NCBI GenBank assembly: GCA_002633005.1
Contig: NMRA01000095.1
Location: forward strand, 906,518 to 961,204
From: Phoronis australis
Taxonomy: Eukaryota > Phoronida > Phoronidae
DNA: 54,687 nucleotides
Direction of reading: 5' to 3'
This document shows, one piece after another, positions 13,601 to 23,470 of the stretch (position 1 is its first letter; each line of letters starts with the position of its first letter). The notes beneath the pieces were generated by a model, which saw only the letters and a list, made by a program, of their open reading frames with translations, was not told the DNA's origin and made no database searches. The translations under genes were made by a program, and so were the position numbers.

Positions 13601-15975
13601 CAAAAAAATCACATCTGAATGTCATATCAAAGTATTTGCATAACTCGTATAATAATGGGAATCAACGAGAAAGCCATAGTTTGTTCCTGAAAGGTGAATG
13701 CCTCGACAGCCGGATGCGTGGACCATAAAAATATCATTTGAAGTCACCACGCTGGATTTCTCACATTCATAATCAAGAAGTGAAAACGTGAATAGTGGAA
13801 GCTACAAACATTGTACAGTACCAACCTCTTGCTTGAATCGAATTTGAAGACCAGGTCCTGCAAAGATATGGAAGTTCAGTGGTTTAACGGCCTGTAACAC
13901 GGCCGACTTTAACATGACCATGGCTTCCTTAAAACGGTTGCCACAGGCGACAACGGATAGGTGAATATAACCATTCTGGTACTCTTTTGGCCTCGACAGC
14001 CTGGAACAAAAGCATATTTCGTAATTATGGTTGAACAATGGGAAAGTTGCATAGACATGTAAATATCCGTCAATTACCGTAGTAGGACTGGTCTTTTCAA
14101 TTTTATCTACAAATTCAATACAGTTGAGTTTACAACTGCAGTACCCAGTCTAAGACATGCGCCATCACAAAAGACACATATACGTGTCCTTTACAAAATC
14201 GATTACACGCCAAACACCACTGCAAAAAACGAATCTTGCTACTAAATCATGCAAACCATGGTCGTTGATAGCTGACTTGTTTACTGCACTCTTCGTTGAC
14301 TCCGACTTAGTGTAAAAAATCATTTGATCGATTGGCTTAACGTCGAGTACTTCATCCTCGACATTGACAGCAGCAGATTAACAAAGTGGAACAGAACATC
14401 AGTTCAAATGAAAATGGGAAATACAAGCATGAACAGAGGAGTGGGACAATTTCAACTGAACAAAGTTGTTAACGACAGCCTACGGAAAAACCAAGACTTC
14501 GCTAAGGACATTCCATGAATTTGACCGTTCCATGAAAGTGATCTTAATAGTTGAAAGCTTAACTCTGTTTTATGACTGAAGGTTTGTCTCAAGTTTGACT
14601 AACTTACCGGATGTGTCAAACGCCAAAATGGGACGCAAGTAACATAAATTATTGGCAGGTGGAGCACAATACTTGAATATGTTCAGAATTGGAAATGTAT
14701 CGTCATATCCTTAACAAAACCTATTCGCTAAATGTCACAAATACCGTTCCATTACCTCTGCAGATACATGTACACGGGGACAAAAAATACTAAGGTTGCC
14801 AGTAGGATCACAGTGGTGGTCGAATTGATTTAAAACTAGCAATCGTTTGTTCACATCTGCCAAATTTCACATTGTTCCTGCAAATGGCAAGGAGATAAAA
14901 ACGGGCAGTATGGCCCAGTGGCTTTAATGCCTTCTTCCTGTTCACTAGGTAGTAGGTTTGAATCCCAATGAACCCCATTGCTAGACCTTTAAAGGGCCCA
15001 AACCTTGATTCTACATTCACTTCTGTTGAGCAAGCAAGAATTACTTGCACAGATTGTTTTCAATACAGAATAGAAAATCGCGCTTCCTCAAGGGAAGTGA
15101 ATGCAGAGCTAAGATGCTGGCCCTTTGTTGGACTGCTTACATCGCCCCCTATTGCTAAATTGCTAACAAGTACACATCCGGTAAACAGTAAGTATCTCGG
15201 AAATTGTATTTTTAAGATAACCAAGGATTTGTATTTTTACTAAAGGCACTATCGAAAACAATTGCTTTCCCCATTAATTACAGACATCTGACATACATGT
15301 ACAAAAATACAAAACTTGAGATTTACATGTAGAGCATGTACTAGGGACTTCCGCTTCTAGTTTCAAACTTGAGTGAGGGGCCAAACCGACAAAGACCAAA
15401 ACAAAACATGAATAGTTTCATTCCCAGAGAATGAGCGACTTTGGACATTTTGCGTGAATTTTTGAACTTATATATAGCACAGAACAACACCGATATTTTG
15501 GCGCATGAAGACTAAAAAATTGAATTAATTACAAAACACTGCTGGTAAAACCCATTGTCAAAATCACATGACTGTTAAAGCGTGGATTGTTCCTTTTCCC
15601 TGCATTGAAGCTGTCCTAAACGGGTGCCTCCGTATCGTGAACTTATATGGCAGATGAAAAGCACACCTTTACAAGATAACCATTTCCACACGCGTTCTAC
15701 CTTGAATGTGACAGCACCGTCTCTCTGTTGCCTATATTCGAATCCTCTTTTTCGAACAGCACGTGCTTTTCTGGCAAGTCCACAACAAGTGAGGTGGTGA
15801 TACTGCTAGAATTATTGTCACTTAGAACAATATAGAACAAGACAATCAGGGCAACAGCAACAGCAACCTTAGAATTCCGTGCAATCCGGTATCTCATCAT
15901 CAATATAAGACTGTTGTACAACACGTCTTTCGCAAATGGAAATCTTGATACCCGCCTCATACAATGTAAGCGCAT
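4465..15975 (-). CDS. GXYLT: Glucoside xylosyltransferase (GT8 family), six exons
   Basis: Exons on the minus strand: 15975-15701, 14000-13826, 12655-12521, 8773-8584, 7241-7092 and 4691-4465. All introns are GT-AG and all phases agree, giving 383 residues. Members add alpha-1,3-xylose to O-glucose on EGF repeats such as those of Notch, in the ER/Golgi lumen. Residues 37-52 form a signal anchor (type II topology). The catalytic part starts near residue 100 (IHLSVVACG). DTD at about 208-210 in YVDTDVLFMRPVDDVW is the metal/UDP-sugar site, NSGIFLMN lies near 261-268, GDQDLIN near 295-301, and CDWNFRPDHC and LHGSRQVFHED follow in the last exon. At 383 residues it is shorter than vertebrate GXYLT1/2 (about 440), mainly at both ends. 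Exon 1 occurs twice upstream (see 18345-18619). I am confident of the family; whether it equals GXYLT1 or GXYLT2 cannot be said. Confidence 0.9.
4692..7091 (-). other. GXYLT intron 5
   Basis: A 2.4-kb intron with donor CCCCG|GTACGT. It contains one copy of the dispersed repeat described at 6230-6430 and otherwise plain AT-rich sequence. Confidence 0.7.
6230..6430 (+). repeat. Dispersed repeat family, copy A
   Basis: Shares an ordered set of short blocks with 9575-9830, 27168-27400 and 37690-37920: GTTACTGATGC/ACC, then TTTTGTTTT, then AATGACAAATTG or a variant, then GTAAAAAGTCAAAAATCA-like text, then ACTTT.AG.AAAT.(T)ACC. Three other copies also carry a CACGTGAC or CGTGACC block before the AATGACAGATTGG part. 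Most likely an old non-autonomous transposable element; class not identifiable by eye. Confidence 0.45.
7092..7241 (-). CDS. GXYLT: GXYLT exon 5
   Basis: Acceptor TTTTTCAG, donor CCG|GTACGT. Encodes LNSGIFLMNLTRLREVNF and ends after YGDQDLINIYFHDNP. The NSG and GDQDLIN blocks are family signatures for substrate and UDP-sugar binding in GT8 enzymes. Confidence 0.92.
7242..8583 (-). other. GXYLT intron 4
   Basis: AT-rich intron with donor TTAG|GTGACG and acceptor TTTTTCAG. I see no other gene or clear repeat in it. Confidence 0.6.
8584..8773 (-). CDS. GXYLT: GXYLT exon 4 (catalytic DxD exon)
   Basis: Acceptor CATTGCAG, donor TTAG|GTGACG. Encodes LLLKDIHALLYVDTDVLF, with the catalytic DTD, then RPVDDVW, NSSQIAALAP and FARVPHYGL. 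This is the strongest family match of the gene. Confidence 0.93.
9575..9830 (+). repeat. Dispersed repeat family, copy B
   Basis: Contains GTTACTGATACC, TTTGTTTTGCTATCA, a TTCACGTGACTCAACTAAT block, ATTGGTAAAACGTCAAAAT and ACTTTCAGTAAATGCATACC, in the same order as copies A, C and D. Confidence 0.45.
10644..10656 (+). repeat. G13 homopolymer
   Basis: Thirteen consecutive G residues in an otherwise AT-rich intron. Likely length-variable. Confidence 0.9.
11122..11620 (-). pseudogene. LINE ORF2 C-terminal remnant
   Basis: The minus-strand frame at 11581-11342 reads SLVWLQCQTLHIKSLGINSF and then CSVCHREQETLENIF. The pattern of a tryptophan/glutamine block followed by a Cys-x2-Cys...ET..(H/N)-(I/L)F finger is typical of the C-terminus downstream of reverse transcriptase in non-LTR retrotransposons. 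The usual His and last Cys are lost, and the frame stops soon after. The adjacent frame to 11122 may be its tail. Decayed and 5'-truncated. Confidence 0.5.
12210..12372. repeat. Imperfect foldback around GAGATCTCG and ACGCAAACTCT
   Basis: About 50 bases on the left (TCTCTTGTCTCACGAGATCTCG to TTACGCAAACTCT, paraphrased) are mirrored as the reverse complement on the right (AGAGTTTGCGTGATGTTGC to GAGATAAGGCAAGAGA). The spacer is about 50 bases. This looks like a small foldback element or the two ends of a MITE. Confidence 0.55.
12521..12655 (-). CDS. GXYLT: GXYLT exon 3
   Basis: Acceptor TTCTCCTTAG, donor CCC|GTAAGTA; exactly 45 codons in phase 0. Encodes LERWPSQFRHKFVFRLYP and then KWRNLFKPCASQRLFLP, which matches the conserved L-E-x-W-P and WxxLFKPCAxQRLFLP blocks of GXYLT proteins. 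Confidence 0.93.
12723..12847. mobile_element. MITE-like element, copy 1
   Basis: Its right end reads TAAGCGAGGTTCTTGCGTCTACGGAACGCACG in two pieces and resembles the right end of the element at 19112-19253. Both also share an internal ACTTCGCGAGAT block. The left end, near a TTGCGTGCGTC motif, is less certain. Confidence 0.4.
13240..13313. repeat. 13-bp perfect inverted repeat (hairpin)
   Basis: CATGGGCGGTGCA at 13240-13252 is exactly mirrored by TGCACCGCCCATG at 13301-13313, with a 48-base loop. The sequence is markedly GC-rich for this AT-rich locus. Confidence 0.75.
13826..14000 (-). CDS. GXYLT: GXYLT exon 2
   Basis: Acceptor TTGTTCCAG, donor AAGAG|GTTGGT. The first base completes an Arg codon with exon 1. 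It encodes YIHLSVVACGNRFKEAM, MLKSAVLQAVKPLNFHIFAG and ends at FKQE, the first strand and helix of the GT8 fold. Confidence 0.92.
14900..15050 (+). mobile_element. tRNA-derived SINE-like element
   Basis: A box-like TGGCCCAGTGG at 14911 and B box-like GGTTTGAATCCC at 14955 lie about 35 bases apart, the layout of a tRNA-type RNA polymerase III promoter. There is no foldable anticodon arm, so this is a SINE head and not a tRNA gene. It is copied at about 17580-17730 with the duplication. Confidence 0.5.
15701..15975 (-). CDS. GXYLT: GXYLT exon 1 (signal anchor)
   Basis: Starts at the ATG of MRLHCMRRVSRF and ends at TCAAG|GTAGAA. It encodes a basic cytoplasmic N-terminus, a hydrophobic segment (VAVAVALIVLFYIVL) and a stem. 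The phase fits exon 2. A second ATG five codons later is an alternative start. The identical exon structure is repeated at 18345-18619, so which copy is transcribed is unclear. Confidence 0.8.
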
Positions 15976-16377
15976 ACATGTATGAGCGCCCTCATATATT
16001 CTGTTTGCTCAGAGGGTGAAAACACAATGGAGTTTCAATGTTCGCTTAATGTTTTCATTTTCTATCAATGCAGGTGATTAACTATTAATTTTAATAGTTA
16101 GATTTGCTAGATTGCGGTACATGTGTATGGTTACCGTGACCCTTATGGAAACTTGCAGTCTACGTGTACTCCCTTCCATAAACTTGCTGTCTTACACTAG
16201 GACAGATATCCCCTTAGTCTGAATCTATTACATTGGCCTCGTTTTATAAATTCTGGCTGATTCTAGGAATCATGCCAGATAGGTAGCATCCGCAGATGTG
16301 TTTAGATTTTATCCAAATTTCTGTCGCTAGAGTTGCAGCCCACAGGACAACAGTAAAACGCCTCCAGCATTGGAAGC

Positions 16378-17058
16378 TTTAAAGTGGCTTGGAACGTGAA
16401 AAATTGTATAAAATAAGAAAGTAAATGTTACTCATCTTGCATGAAACCTGTATCATATCGTGGCGTACAAGTTTTTTTGTAGGTTTCGTAAATATAGTGA
16501 GTTTTAGATGAGTTTGGAGTATTTTTCTTTACGTTTGAAAGTTGGCCAAAAAGACACGCCTTCGTGCTCGTCAAGTCCGACATTACAGTCCCAAAATGCA
16601 TTGCGGTGCCTTATTTGGAAATGGCTGATGACCTCAGAGAGGTGAAAGGTCGCCGAAAGCAAAACAGTGTTGGCTGGTTTCGAAAGCACATCGACACCTC
16701 GATTGACTCAAAGAAGTCCCATTTCTGAAGTAAGTTATCGATTTATTTGGTTTCTATGCTCTCCCAAGTACGTTCTAATATACTTTTTGCCCACGATTTC
16801 ATTTATGTGCATTTCAAACGGAAAATGTTCTATTCATGTCTTATCGTTTAATGAATGAAAAGTAGTCTGGCTCACCGATCGGCCTACGGTCAACATCGTA
16901 GACTATGTTGTGTATAATCTATAGTAAACATGAACAATAACATTTCGCTAAAAACATTTCAATGCATCGTGACTGTACATAAGATTTATAACTAAAATGT
17001 ATTTCGGGTGATTGTTAATTGTTACTACGTGATGATTGCGTACAGGCCAAGGGNATGA
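16378..17058. other. Unique spacer between the duplicated blocks, ending in an N
   Basis: Sequence present only once. Base 17054 is an N, and the second duplicate starts five bases later. No gene is recognised in it. Confidence 0.7.
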
Positions 17059-17579
17059 ACAAAGTGGAACAGAACATCAGTTCAAATGAAAATGGGAAAT
17101 ACAAGCATGAACAGAGGAGTGGGACAATTTCAACTGAACAAAGTTGTTAACGCCAGCCTACGGAAAAACCAAGACTTCGCTAAAGACATTCCATGAATTT
17201 GACAGTTCCAAGAAAGTGATCTTAATAGTTGTAAGTTTAACTCTGTTTTATGACTGAAGGTTTTGTCTCAAGTTTGACTAACTTACCGGATGTGTCAAAC
17301 GCCAAAATGGGACGCAAGTAATATAAATTATTGGCAGGTGGAGCACAATACTTGAATATGTTCAGAATTGCAAATGTATCGTCATATCCTTAACAGAAAC
17401 CTATTCGCTAAATGTCACAAATACCGTTTCATTACCTCTGCAGATACATGTACACGGGGACAAAAAATACTAAGGTTGCCGGTAGGGTCACAGTGGTGGT
17501 CGAATTGATTTAAAACTAGCAATCGTTTGTTCACATTTGCCAAATTTCACATTTTTCCTGCAAATGGCAAGGAGATAAA

Positions 17580-17730
17580 AACGGGCAGTATGGCCCAGTG
17601 GCTTTAATGCCTTCTTCCTGTTCACTAGGTTGTAGGTTTGAATCCCAATGGACCCCATTGCTAGACCTTTAATGGGCCCAAACCTTAATTCTACATTCAC
17701 TTCTGTTGAACAAGCAGGAATTACCTGCAC
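17580..17730 (+). mobile_element. tRNA-derived SINE-like element (duplicate)
   Basis: Same A box (17591) and B box (17635) as the element at 14900-15050, carried along by the duplication. Confidence 0.5.
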
Positions 17731-18344
17731 AGACTGTTTTCAATACAGAATAGAACATCGCGTTTCCTCAATGGAAGTGAATGCAGAACCAAGACGCTGG
17801 CCCTTTGTTGGACCGTTTACATCAACCCCCTATTGCTCAATGACTAACAAGTACACATCCGGTAAATTATATTTTCCAGATAACCAAGGATTTGTATTTT
17901 TACTAAAGGCAATATTGAAAACAGTTGCTTTCCCCATTAATTACAGACATCCGACATACATGTACAAAAATACAAAACTTGAGATTTAGAGCATGTACTA
18001 GGGACTTCCGCTTCTAGTTCAAAACTTGAGTGAGGGGCCAAACCGACAAAGACTAAGACAAAACATGAATAGTTTCATTCCCAGAGAATGAGCGACGTTG
18101 GACTTTTTGCGTGAATTTTTTGAACTTATATAAAGCACAGAACAACACTGATAATTTGACGCATGACGACTCAAAAACTGAATTAATTACAAAACACTGC
18201 TGGTAAAACCCATTGTCAAAATCACATGACTATAAATGCATGGATTGTTCCTTTTCCCTGCATTGAAGCTGTCCTTATCGTGAACTTATATGACAGGTGA
18301 AAAGCACATCTTTACAAGATACACCATTTCCACACGCGTTCTAC

Positions 18345-18619
18345 CTTGAATTTGACAGCACCGTCTCTCTGTTGCCTTTATTCGAATCCTCTTTTTCGAA
18401 CAGCGCGTGCTTTTCTGGCAAGTCCACAACAAGTGAGGTGGTGATACTGCTAGAATTATTGTCACTTAGAACAATATAGAGCAAGACAATCAGGGCAACA
18501 GCAACAGCAACCTTAGAATTCCGTGCAATCCGGTATCTCATCATCAATATAAGACTGTTGTACAACACGTCTTTCGCAAATGGAAATCTTGATACCCGCC
18601 TCATACAATGTAAGCGCAT
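18345..18619 (-). CDS. Second copy of GXYLT exon 1
   Basis: Encodes the same 91-residue N-terminus with only a handful of substitutions (for example LFYIVL to LLYIVL and KHVLFE to KHALFE), and keeps the ATG, the hydrophobic anchor and the AAG|GTAGAA donor at the same phase. No second copies of exons 2-6 exist in the window. It may be an alternative first exon, a real partial duplication, or an assembly duplicate of the other haplotype. Confidence 0.7.
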
Positions 18620-19111
18620 ACATGTATGTGCGCCCTCATATATTCTGTTTGCTCAGAGGGTGAAAACACAATGGAGTTTCAATGTTCGCTTAATGTTTTC
18701 ATTTTCTATCAATGCAGGTGATTAACTATTAATTTTAATAGTTGGATTTGCTAGGTTGCGGTACATGTGTATTGTTATCGTGACCGTTATGGAAACTCGC
18801 AGTCTACGTGTACTCCCTTCCATAAACTTGCTGCCTTACACTAGGTCAGATATCCCCTTAGTCTGAATCTATTACATTGGCCTCGTTTTATAAATTCTGG
18901 CTTATTCTAGGAATCATGCCAGAATATGTAGCATCCGCAGATGTGTTTAGACTTTATCCAAATTTCTGTCGCGAGAGTTGCAGCCCACAGGACAACAGTA
19001 AAACGCCTCCAGCATTGGAAGCTCTAATACCGCCGTAAACAGGCGGAAAAATGAAAAAGACAAGGTCCACCAAATAACACGCGGATAAACCCCAAAAGTG
19101 CAAAAACCAGC

Positions 19112-19253
19112 CCGTTCAGTAACGCTAGGACCTCGCTAAAAAGCAAGACTTCGCGAGATTACGTGAGATATTACCGTGCATTTTAAATAAGAGCACGTGA
19201 CTTTGACTACGTTTTAGCTAGGTCCTAGCGTAGGTCCAAGCGTCTACTGAACG
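19112..19253. mobile_element. MITE-like element, copy 2
   Basis: The left end CGTTCAGTAACGCTAGGACC plus TCGCTAAAA is mirrored on the right by TTTTAGCTAGGTCCTAGCG and CGTCTACTGAACGCACG. No coding capacity, about 140 bp, related to 12723-12847. This is the size and structure of a miniature inverted-repeat element; the superfamily cannot be assigned. Confidence 0.6.
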
Positions 19254-19886
19254 CACGCCAGATTAGAGAGCTGCTTGATCCATAAGATTCAAGCATTGCT
19301 GTGTAATCTGGGAGCGTCCTACTGCATTTTTACGGGGCAGTCAAATGTGCATAATAAGAACTGACTTTACATCGCTAATTATGGCCAAATTGCTCGCTAT
19401 AGTTTATCAAATAACGGAAATGCATTGAGTGATGGTAGCATATAGCAACATCTGCACTGCAGTTTCAAAGCACGTGATTCAATTTTAGTTGTCTGACAAG
19501 TGCGAGTTTTTGTTGCTTTCGATCAGTATCAATGTGTTGCATTTCTCTAACAGAACTTCATTTGTAAATATACTTTCATTTCCTTGTAATCAAACTCATG
19601 GCCCGTGAGTGACAATCACGCAGACAATTCTTCTTTCCTTAGGGGTACGTTGCCCCAAAAGTTGACTCGCGGTAAGGAGGCTCTGGACAGACTCAAGGTC
19701 TTTGAATGTATCCCTCCTCCCTATGACAAGTAGTGTGGAATAACAAAAACATATTGATTAATGGGAGGACTGTATTCTTTACTAGTTTCTTTGAAGCAGG
19801 TATTACTTTTGTAAAGGATATTTTGAATTTTGAAAATAAATTCCTGACATGAGAGGTTTTGAAAAATATATATAAGCTTTCAAAAC

Positions 19887-20390
19887 TTGATTAATTATGC
19901 TGCTTTGAGACGCGGGATTAAGTTGAAAGCGGAGTCTTCGATGTCAAAATGTATACATACTTTCCAGTCAAATAAAATTACTAATGTGTTTTCTGGAAAT
20001 ATTTTACTTTCCAAAAGTGTTTTGCCTCCTGACATAGAATACAGCTTAACTGCTATTTACTCTAGACAACGAGTTAAACAAATTTATGTTCTTCCACACA
20101 AACTTTTGTTACCCCCTTATGTTAAAACCTTTAAATATTCATAGAAAAGTGCTTACAAAACTTAGTTTGAAAAAGATGAACTTAGTAAGTGATGACAATT
20201 GTGCATCTTGTGGAACTGTTGAGACTTTTAACCATATGTTTGTGGAATGTGGTTCTGTGAAAACTTTGTGGTGTGAGACTCAGAAACTTTTAATTTATGT
20301 AACTGCATATTATGATTTAATCTTAGATAAAAATGTTATTTTGAGAGCATTTTTTGATGTAATTTTGAAGATGTTAATACTATATTAATT
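19887..20390 (+). pseudogene. LINE ORF2 C-terminal remnant
   Basis: The frame at 20086-20388 contains CASCGTVETFNHMFVECG followed by KTLW, the Cys-x2-Cys...His...Cys finger and trailing tryptophan found at the C-terminus of many non-LTR retrotransposon ORF2 proteins. The upstream frame (19887-20144) overlaps in another phase, so the remnant is frameshifted and truncated. Confidence 0.55.
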
Positions 20391-20583
20391 TAACTATTTG
20401 TCAGTATTTCATTCATAAATGCTCTAGAGACCAGATTATTCCCAGATATTCACAATTTCAATGTTTCATGTATAATTATTGTACAATTAGAAAAAAAACA
20501 ACCCCGTAAAACTGCCTTTTGGGAAACCCTCATATTTGGATTAGGTCAACCGTGAAGTTGTATTAATTAGACATGTGCGTAAA

Positions 20584-20607
20584 TGTGTGTGTGTGTGTGT
20601 GTGTGTG
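20584..20607 (+). repeat. (GT)n microsatellite
   Basis: About twelve consecutive GT units. Confidence 0.95.
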
Positions 20608-21950
20608 TTTCATTTGCATACACTTCATTGTTCTATATCTTACTAGTGTATTTAGATATAAAATGGATATAAAAAGACTTTCGTTGCTAAAGAGCACATC
20701 ACCAAATTTTTCTCCATAGGAAATAAATGCACTGTGCCCTAAAGTTGCTCCTTTGACTCTAGGCGGGCAGTCTTTCCCAACGGTCTATGCTTCAGCAACA
20801 AACGAAATCGCGCTTTTAAATCGTTTAGAAATGCTCAGAAGCAACCGGGTCAAATGATGCGTGAAGCAGATCTTTTCGTGCCAAACTCCGAATGCGTGAT
20901 AACAGCAATTTTGAACAATAGCCATCCGGGTATCCCACGGTAGAAGTTTGCCGCGGGTACCAGAATGTATTGAATAGAACAACATTGGGAACGGGTGTAG
21001 TTCCTTAGTTAAAAAACTGTTTTAATTAAACGAGAATTCTTGGAATGACTTAGTCAAACCTCAGGTAATAAGCTTAACCGCCGACTGCATTTGAGACTAT
21101 TAATTACGTAAAGCCATTGTGCATTTGATAAGAAGAGACAGGTCTAAGGAAAACAGTGTCCATCAATCAACAAATGAACCATGGCAACCAATCAAACAAT
21201 ATTTATTATAATTCCAAATTCAAAATACCATAACAGTTACAATTGCACACAACAGGTGTCGCGCTACATGTAAATCCTCTTAATGAAGTATCGAGCACGC
21301 TATGAAATAAGGCAATATTTGTTGTTTGCCATAGCCTAGTTCTAAGACAGTAAAATAATAATATGTGCTAACATCACAGTAACCATTTCGTAGATAATAA
21401 CATTTTCGTCCAAGTGATATTTACATGCTCTCCAAAATAACACGTTTGAATGCATGTGTGTTCTGCAGCATTGAGAGAAAGAATACAACTGTGTGCTAAA
21501 AATCAACACGTTTGAAATTATTGTTACGTCTGCTCACCTCTGGGTTCAACATTATCACATTCACTGTGTGGGAATGTTAATGCAGGCCTGCATTACACTT
21601 CCTATCAATATTTACAAGTTCAAACACCTAACTTGACCTTTTTGACAGTGTGAATCAATGAGATTTATAGCATTCTGACATAAATCCAATCACTTGGACA
21701 AATACCATTTTCAGCCCTTCATCCTTCATATCCAACTCCTAGTTAGTTCCCACCAAGTCCGATGGTAGCGCTGCTTGTTCTTTCTCTCCGGCTTCATGTT
21801 GGCCCAGCCTCAAGCAACAGTACATTTACTGGTAAGTTTTCCTAATTAGACAATTTTATACCTAGCACGTTCCCTACAATATCTCTTTTAATCACTCCGG
21901 CTGGTCTGCTCACTCAGCTTGTCCGGAACCTGCTTTGCAGGTTGTTATAG

Positions 21951-22150
21951 CCCAGTTGGCTGTTTGGTGTACCCACTTGGTACTTTATATATTTGCCCAT
22001 TTGGCATTTTGTACCCACTTGGTACTTGTTATTGAATTTGCCGCTTTGCTCGACCCAGTTGGTAGGCAATCGGCCAATACCCATTTGTTATTACATACCC
22101 ATTTGGTACTATGCTAACCTGTGCCACTTAGTATCCGATACTCACTTACA
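21951..22150 (+). repeat. Degenerate ACCCAYTTGGTAC array
   Basis: Around nine variants of ACCCA(C/T/G)TTGG(T/C)A are spaced 17-43 bases apart. Two copies are the imperfect palindrome GTACCCACTTGGTAC. The array gives overlapping low-complexity frames (THLVL, PTWYL) that are not genes. Confidence 0.7.
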
Positions 22151-22189
22151 AATTGGGTATCGCAAATGTGTGTGATATCTCTTGTAATT

Positions 22190-22210
22190 AAGGAACCCAT
22201 TAGGTTCCTT
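22190..22210. repeat. Short hairpin AAGGAACC / GGTTCCTT
   Basis: Perfect 8-bp arms around a 5-base loop, about 40 bases beyond the ACCCAYTTGG array. Confidence 0.7.
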
Positions 22211-23470
22211 CTCCGAAATATTTATTTGTAGAACCATGACCCTGAAATTACCAATACAACTTAAAATAGATATTATTCTTGTTGTTTTATTTGTCCCGAA
22301 TAACAGAGGCTGACCACGTGGTACCGGCGACAGTTATCACCTAGCTCCACCAGGTTCTTCTTCCCAACGGGTTTTTGGTGAAAAGCCTCTGTTCGGGAAA
22401 TGAAACTTTTACAGCATATGTCATTTGACGTCATTGGTTTTAAAGTAAGCCAAAATCCCTCATAATCTCCAGGGTCCACTACCCTCAGGTTCCGAAGTCG
22501 ACACCATTCCCCCGAATCCTTGGTATAGGACTAGTCTGCACGGTATTATCATGGCTTACTTTAATTCTACTTACGTTTTCATGGTATCTCAGCATTGAGC
22601 ATGAATTCTTAGAAATTTTCAGGTGCAGTTTTAGGTACGATTTCTATCTCACTTCATAGAGAACATTAAAAGAGTACCAAAAAACTTTCAAGACCTAAAT
22701 TTTACGTAGAAGGCAGAAAGAAAACACCAAGGGAAACGTAAATAAAGCTTTAAATTGACGAAGCACAACAAAATTAGTCCATTTTGATCACATACAATTC
22801 AATTATATCTTACTTTTTGGCAATCCATGTAAATTTCACATTTTAGCCAGAGGTGCATCTGTTTAGGCGACTGTCATGAAAAAAAATCGGTGAAACTCAT
22901 TTTTTTGTAGAACGAAATATATGAATCACTGTTTCATACTAAACGCTGGAATCTGTGTCGCTGGAACACTAAAATTAGTTTGGAAATAGTTTGAATTGTG
23001 TTCAAAACTAATCACTTTTGATGGTCTCAGGTGGACATTTGTGAGATTTTTACATAACATTAATGTTCAAAACATCCATAGACAGGAACTAAATTATTAT
23101 TCGACAAACAAAAAATCAACTTGACTTCAGTTATCTTTCCTCAATGTTATTCCCGTGAAAATAACCGTGCCCCAACGCTTCTTTATAGAGTAATCAATCT
23201 ATCGTCATAAGTGTTCTTTGAATCCATGGTAGTGGACAAAACTTACCCAAAATTCAGAACATTGATCAGTTACAAAAAGGCGATGGAAGTCGAGCAGTAT
23301 TACTAAACTAAATTCATAGAATCATGATCACTAAAATCTAGCTTTTTCTGAATTTAAAGAACTGTGTCAAGGTGAAACAATTATGGTCTCTGCTTTTCTC
23401 TGTTGTGTCGCGAAACAAACATGTTTGAAGACGTAGCTCACCACTCAATACCCCACACGGTGCTGTGAGC

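Larger units (their letters stand above)
12656..13825 (-). other. GXYLT intron 2
   Basis: Holds a MITE-like copy at about 12723-12847 and a perfect 13-bp inverted repeat at 13240-13313; the rest is unremarkable. Confidence 0.6.
14380..16377. repeat. Direct duplication, copy 1 (contains GXYLT exon 1)
   Basis: From AACAAAGTGGAACAG to CAGCATTGGAAGCT this about 2-kb block is repeated at 17059-19023 with a few percent of mismatches and several small indels (for example the later copy lacks about 20 bases near 15187-15210). It covers intron-1 sequence, a tRNA-like SINE, exon 1 and about 400 bases upstream of exon 1. Confidence 0.9.
17059..19023. repeat. Direct duplication, copy 2
   Basis: Near-identical to 14380-16377. 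Beyond 19023 the two copies diverge abruptly into unrelated sequence. Confidence 0.9.
19024..23470. other. Intergenic region between the two genes
   Basis: Holds a MITE-like element, a LINE remnant, a GT microsatellite, a degenerate ACCCAYTTGG array and a short hairpin. No host gene is recognised. The 3' UTR of the receptor-like gene must occupy its upper end; the first clear AATAAA on the minus strand is near 22283. Confidence 0.6.

Noticed and set aside
18345-18619. A second complete GXYLT gene
   Set aside because: Only exon 1 is repeated; no second copy of exons 2-6 exists in the window, and an N adjoins the duplication.
20785-20985. 66-codon minus-strand frame
   Set aside because: Not recognisable and isolated between repeats.
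21935-22175. Overlapping frames with repeated THLVL or PTWYL peptides
   Set aside because: Translation products of the degenerate ACCCAYTTGG array, with no start or splice support.
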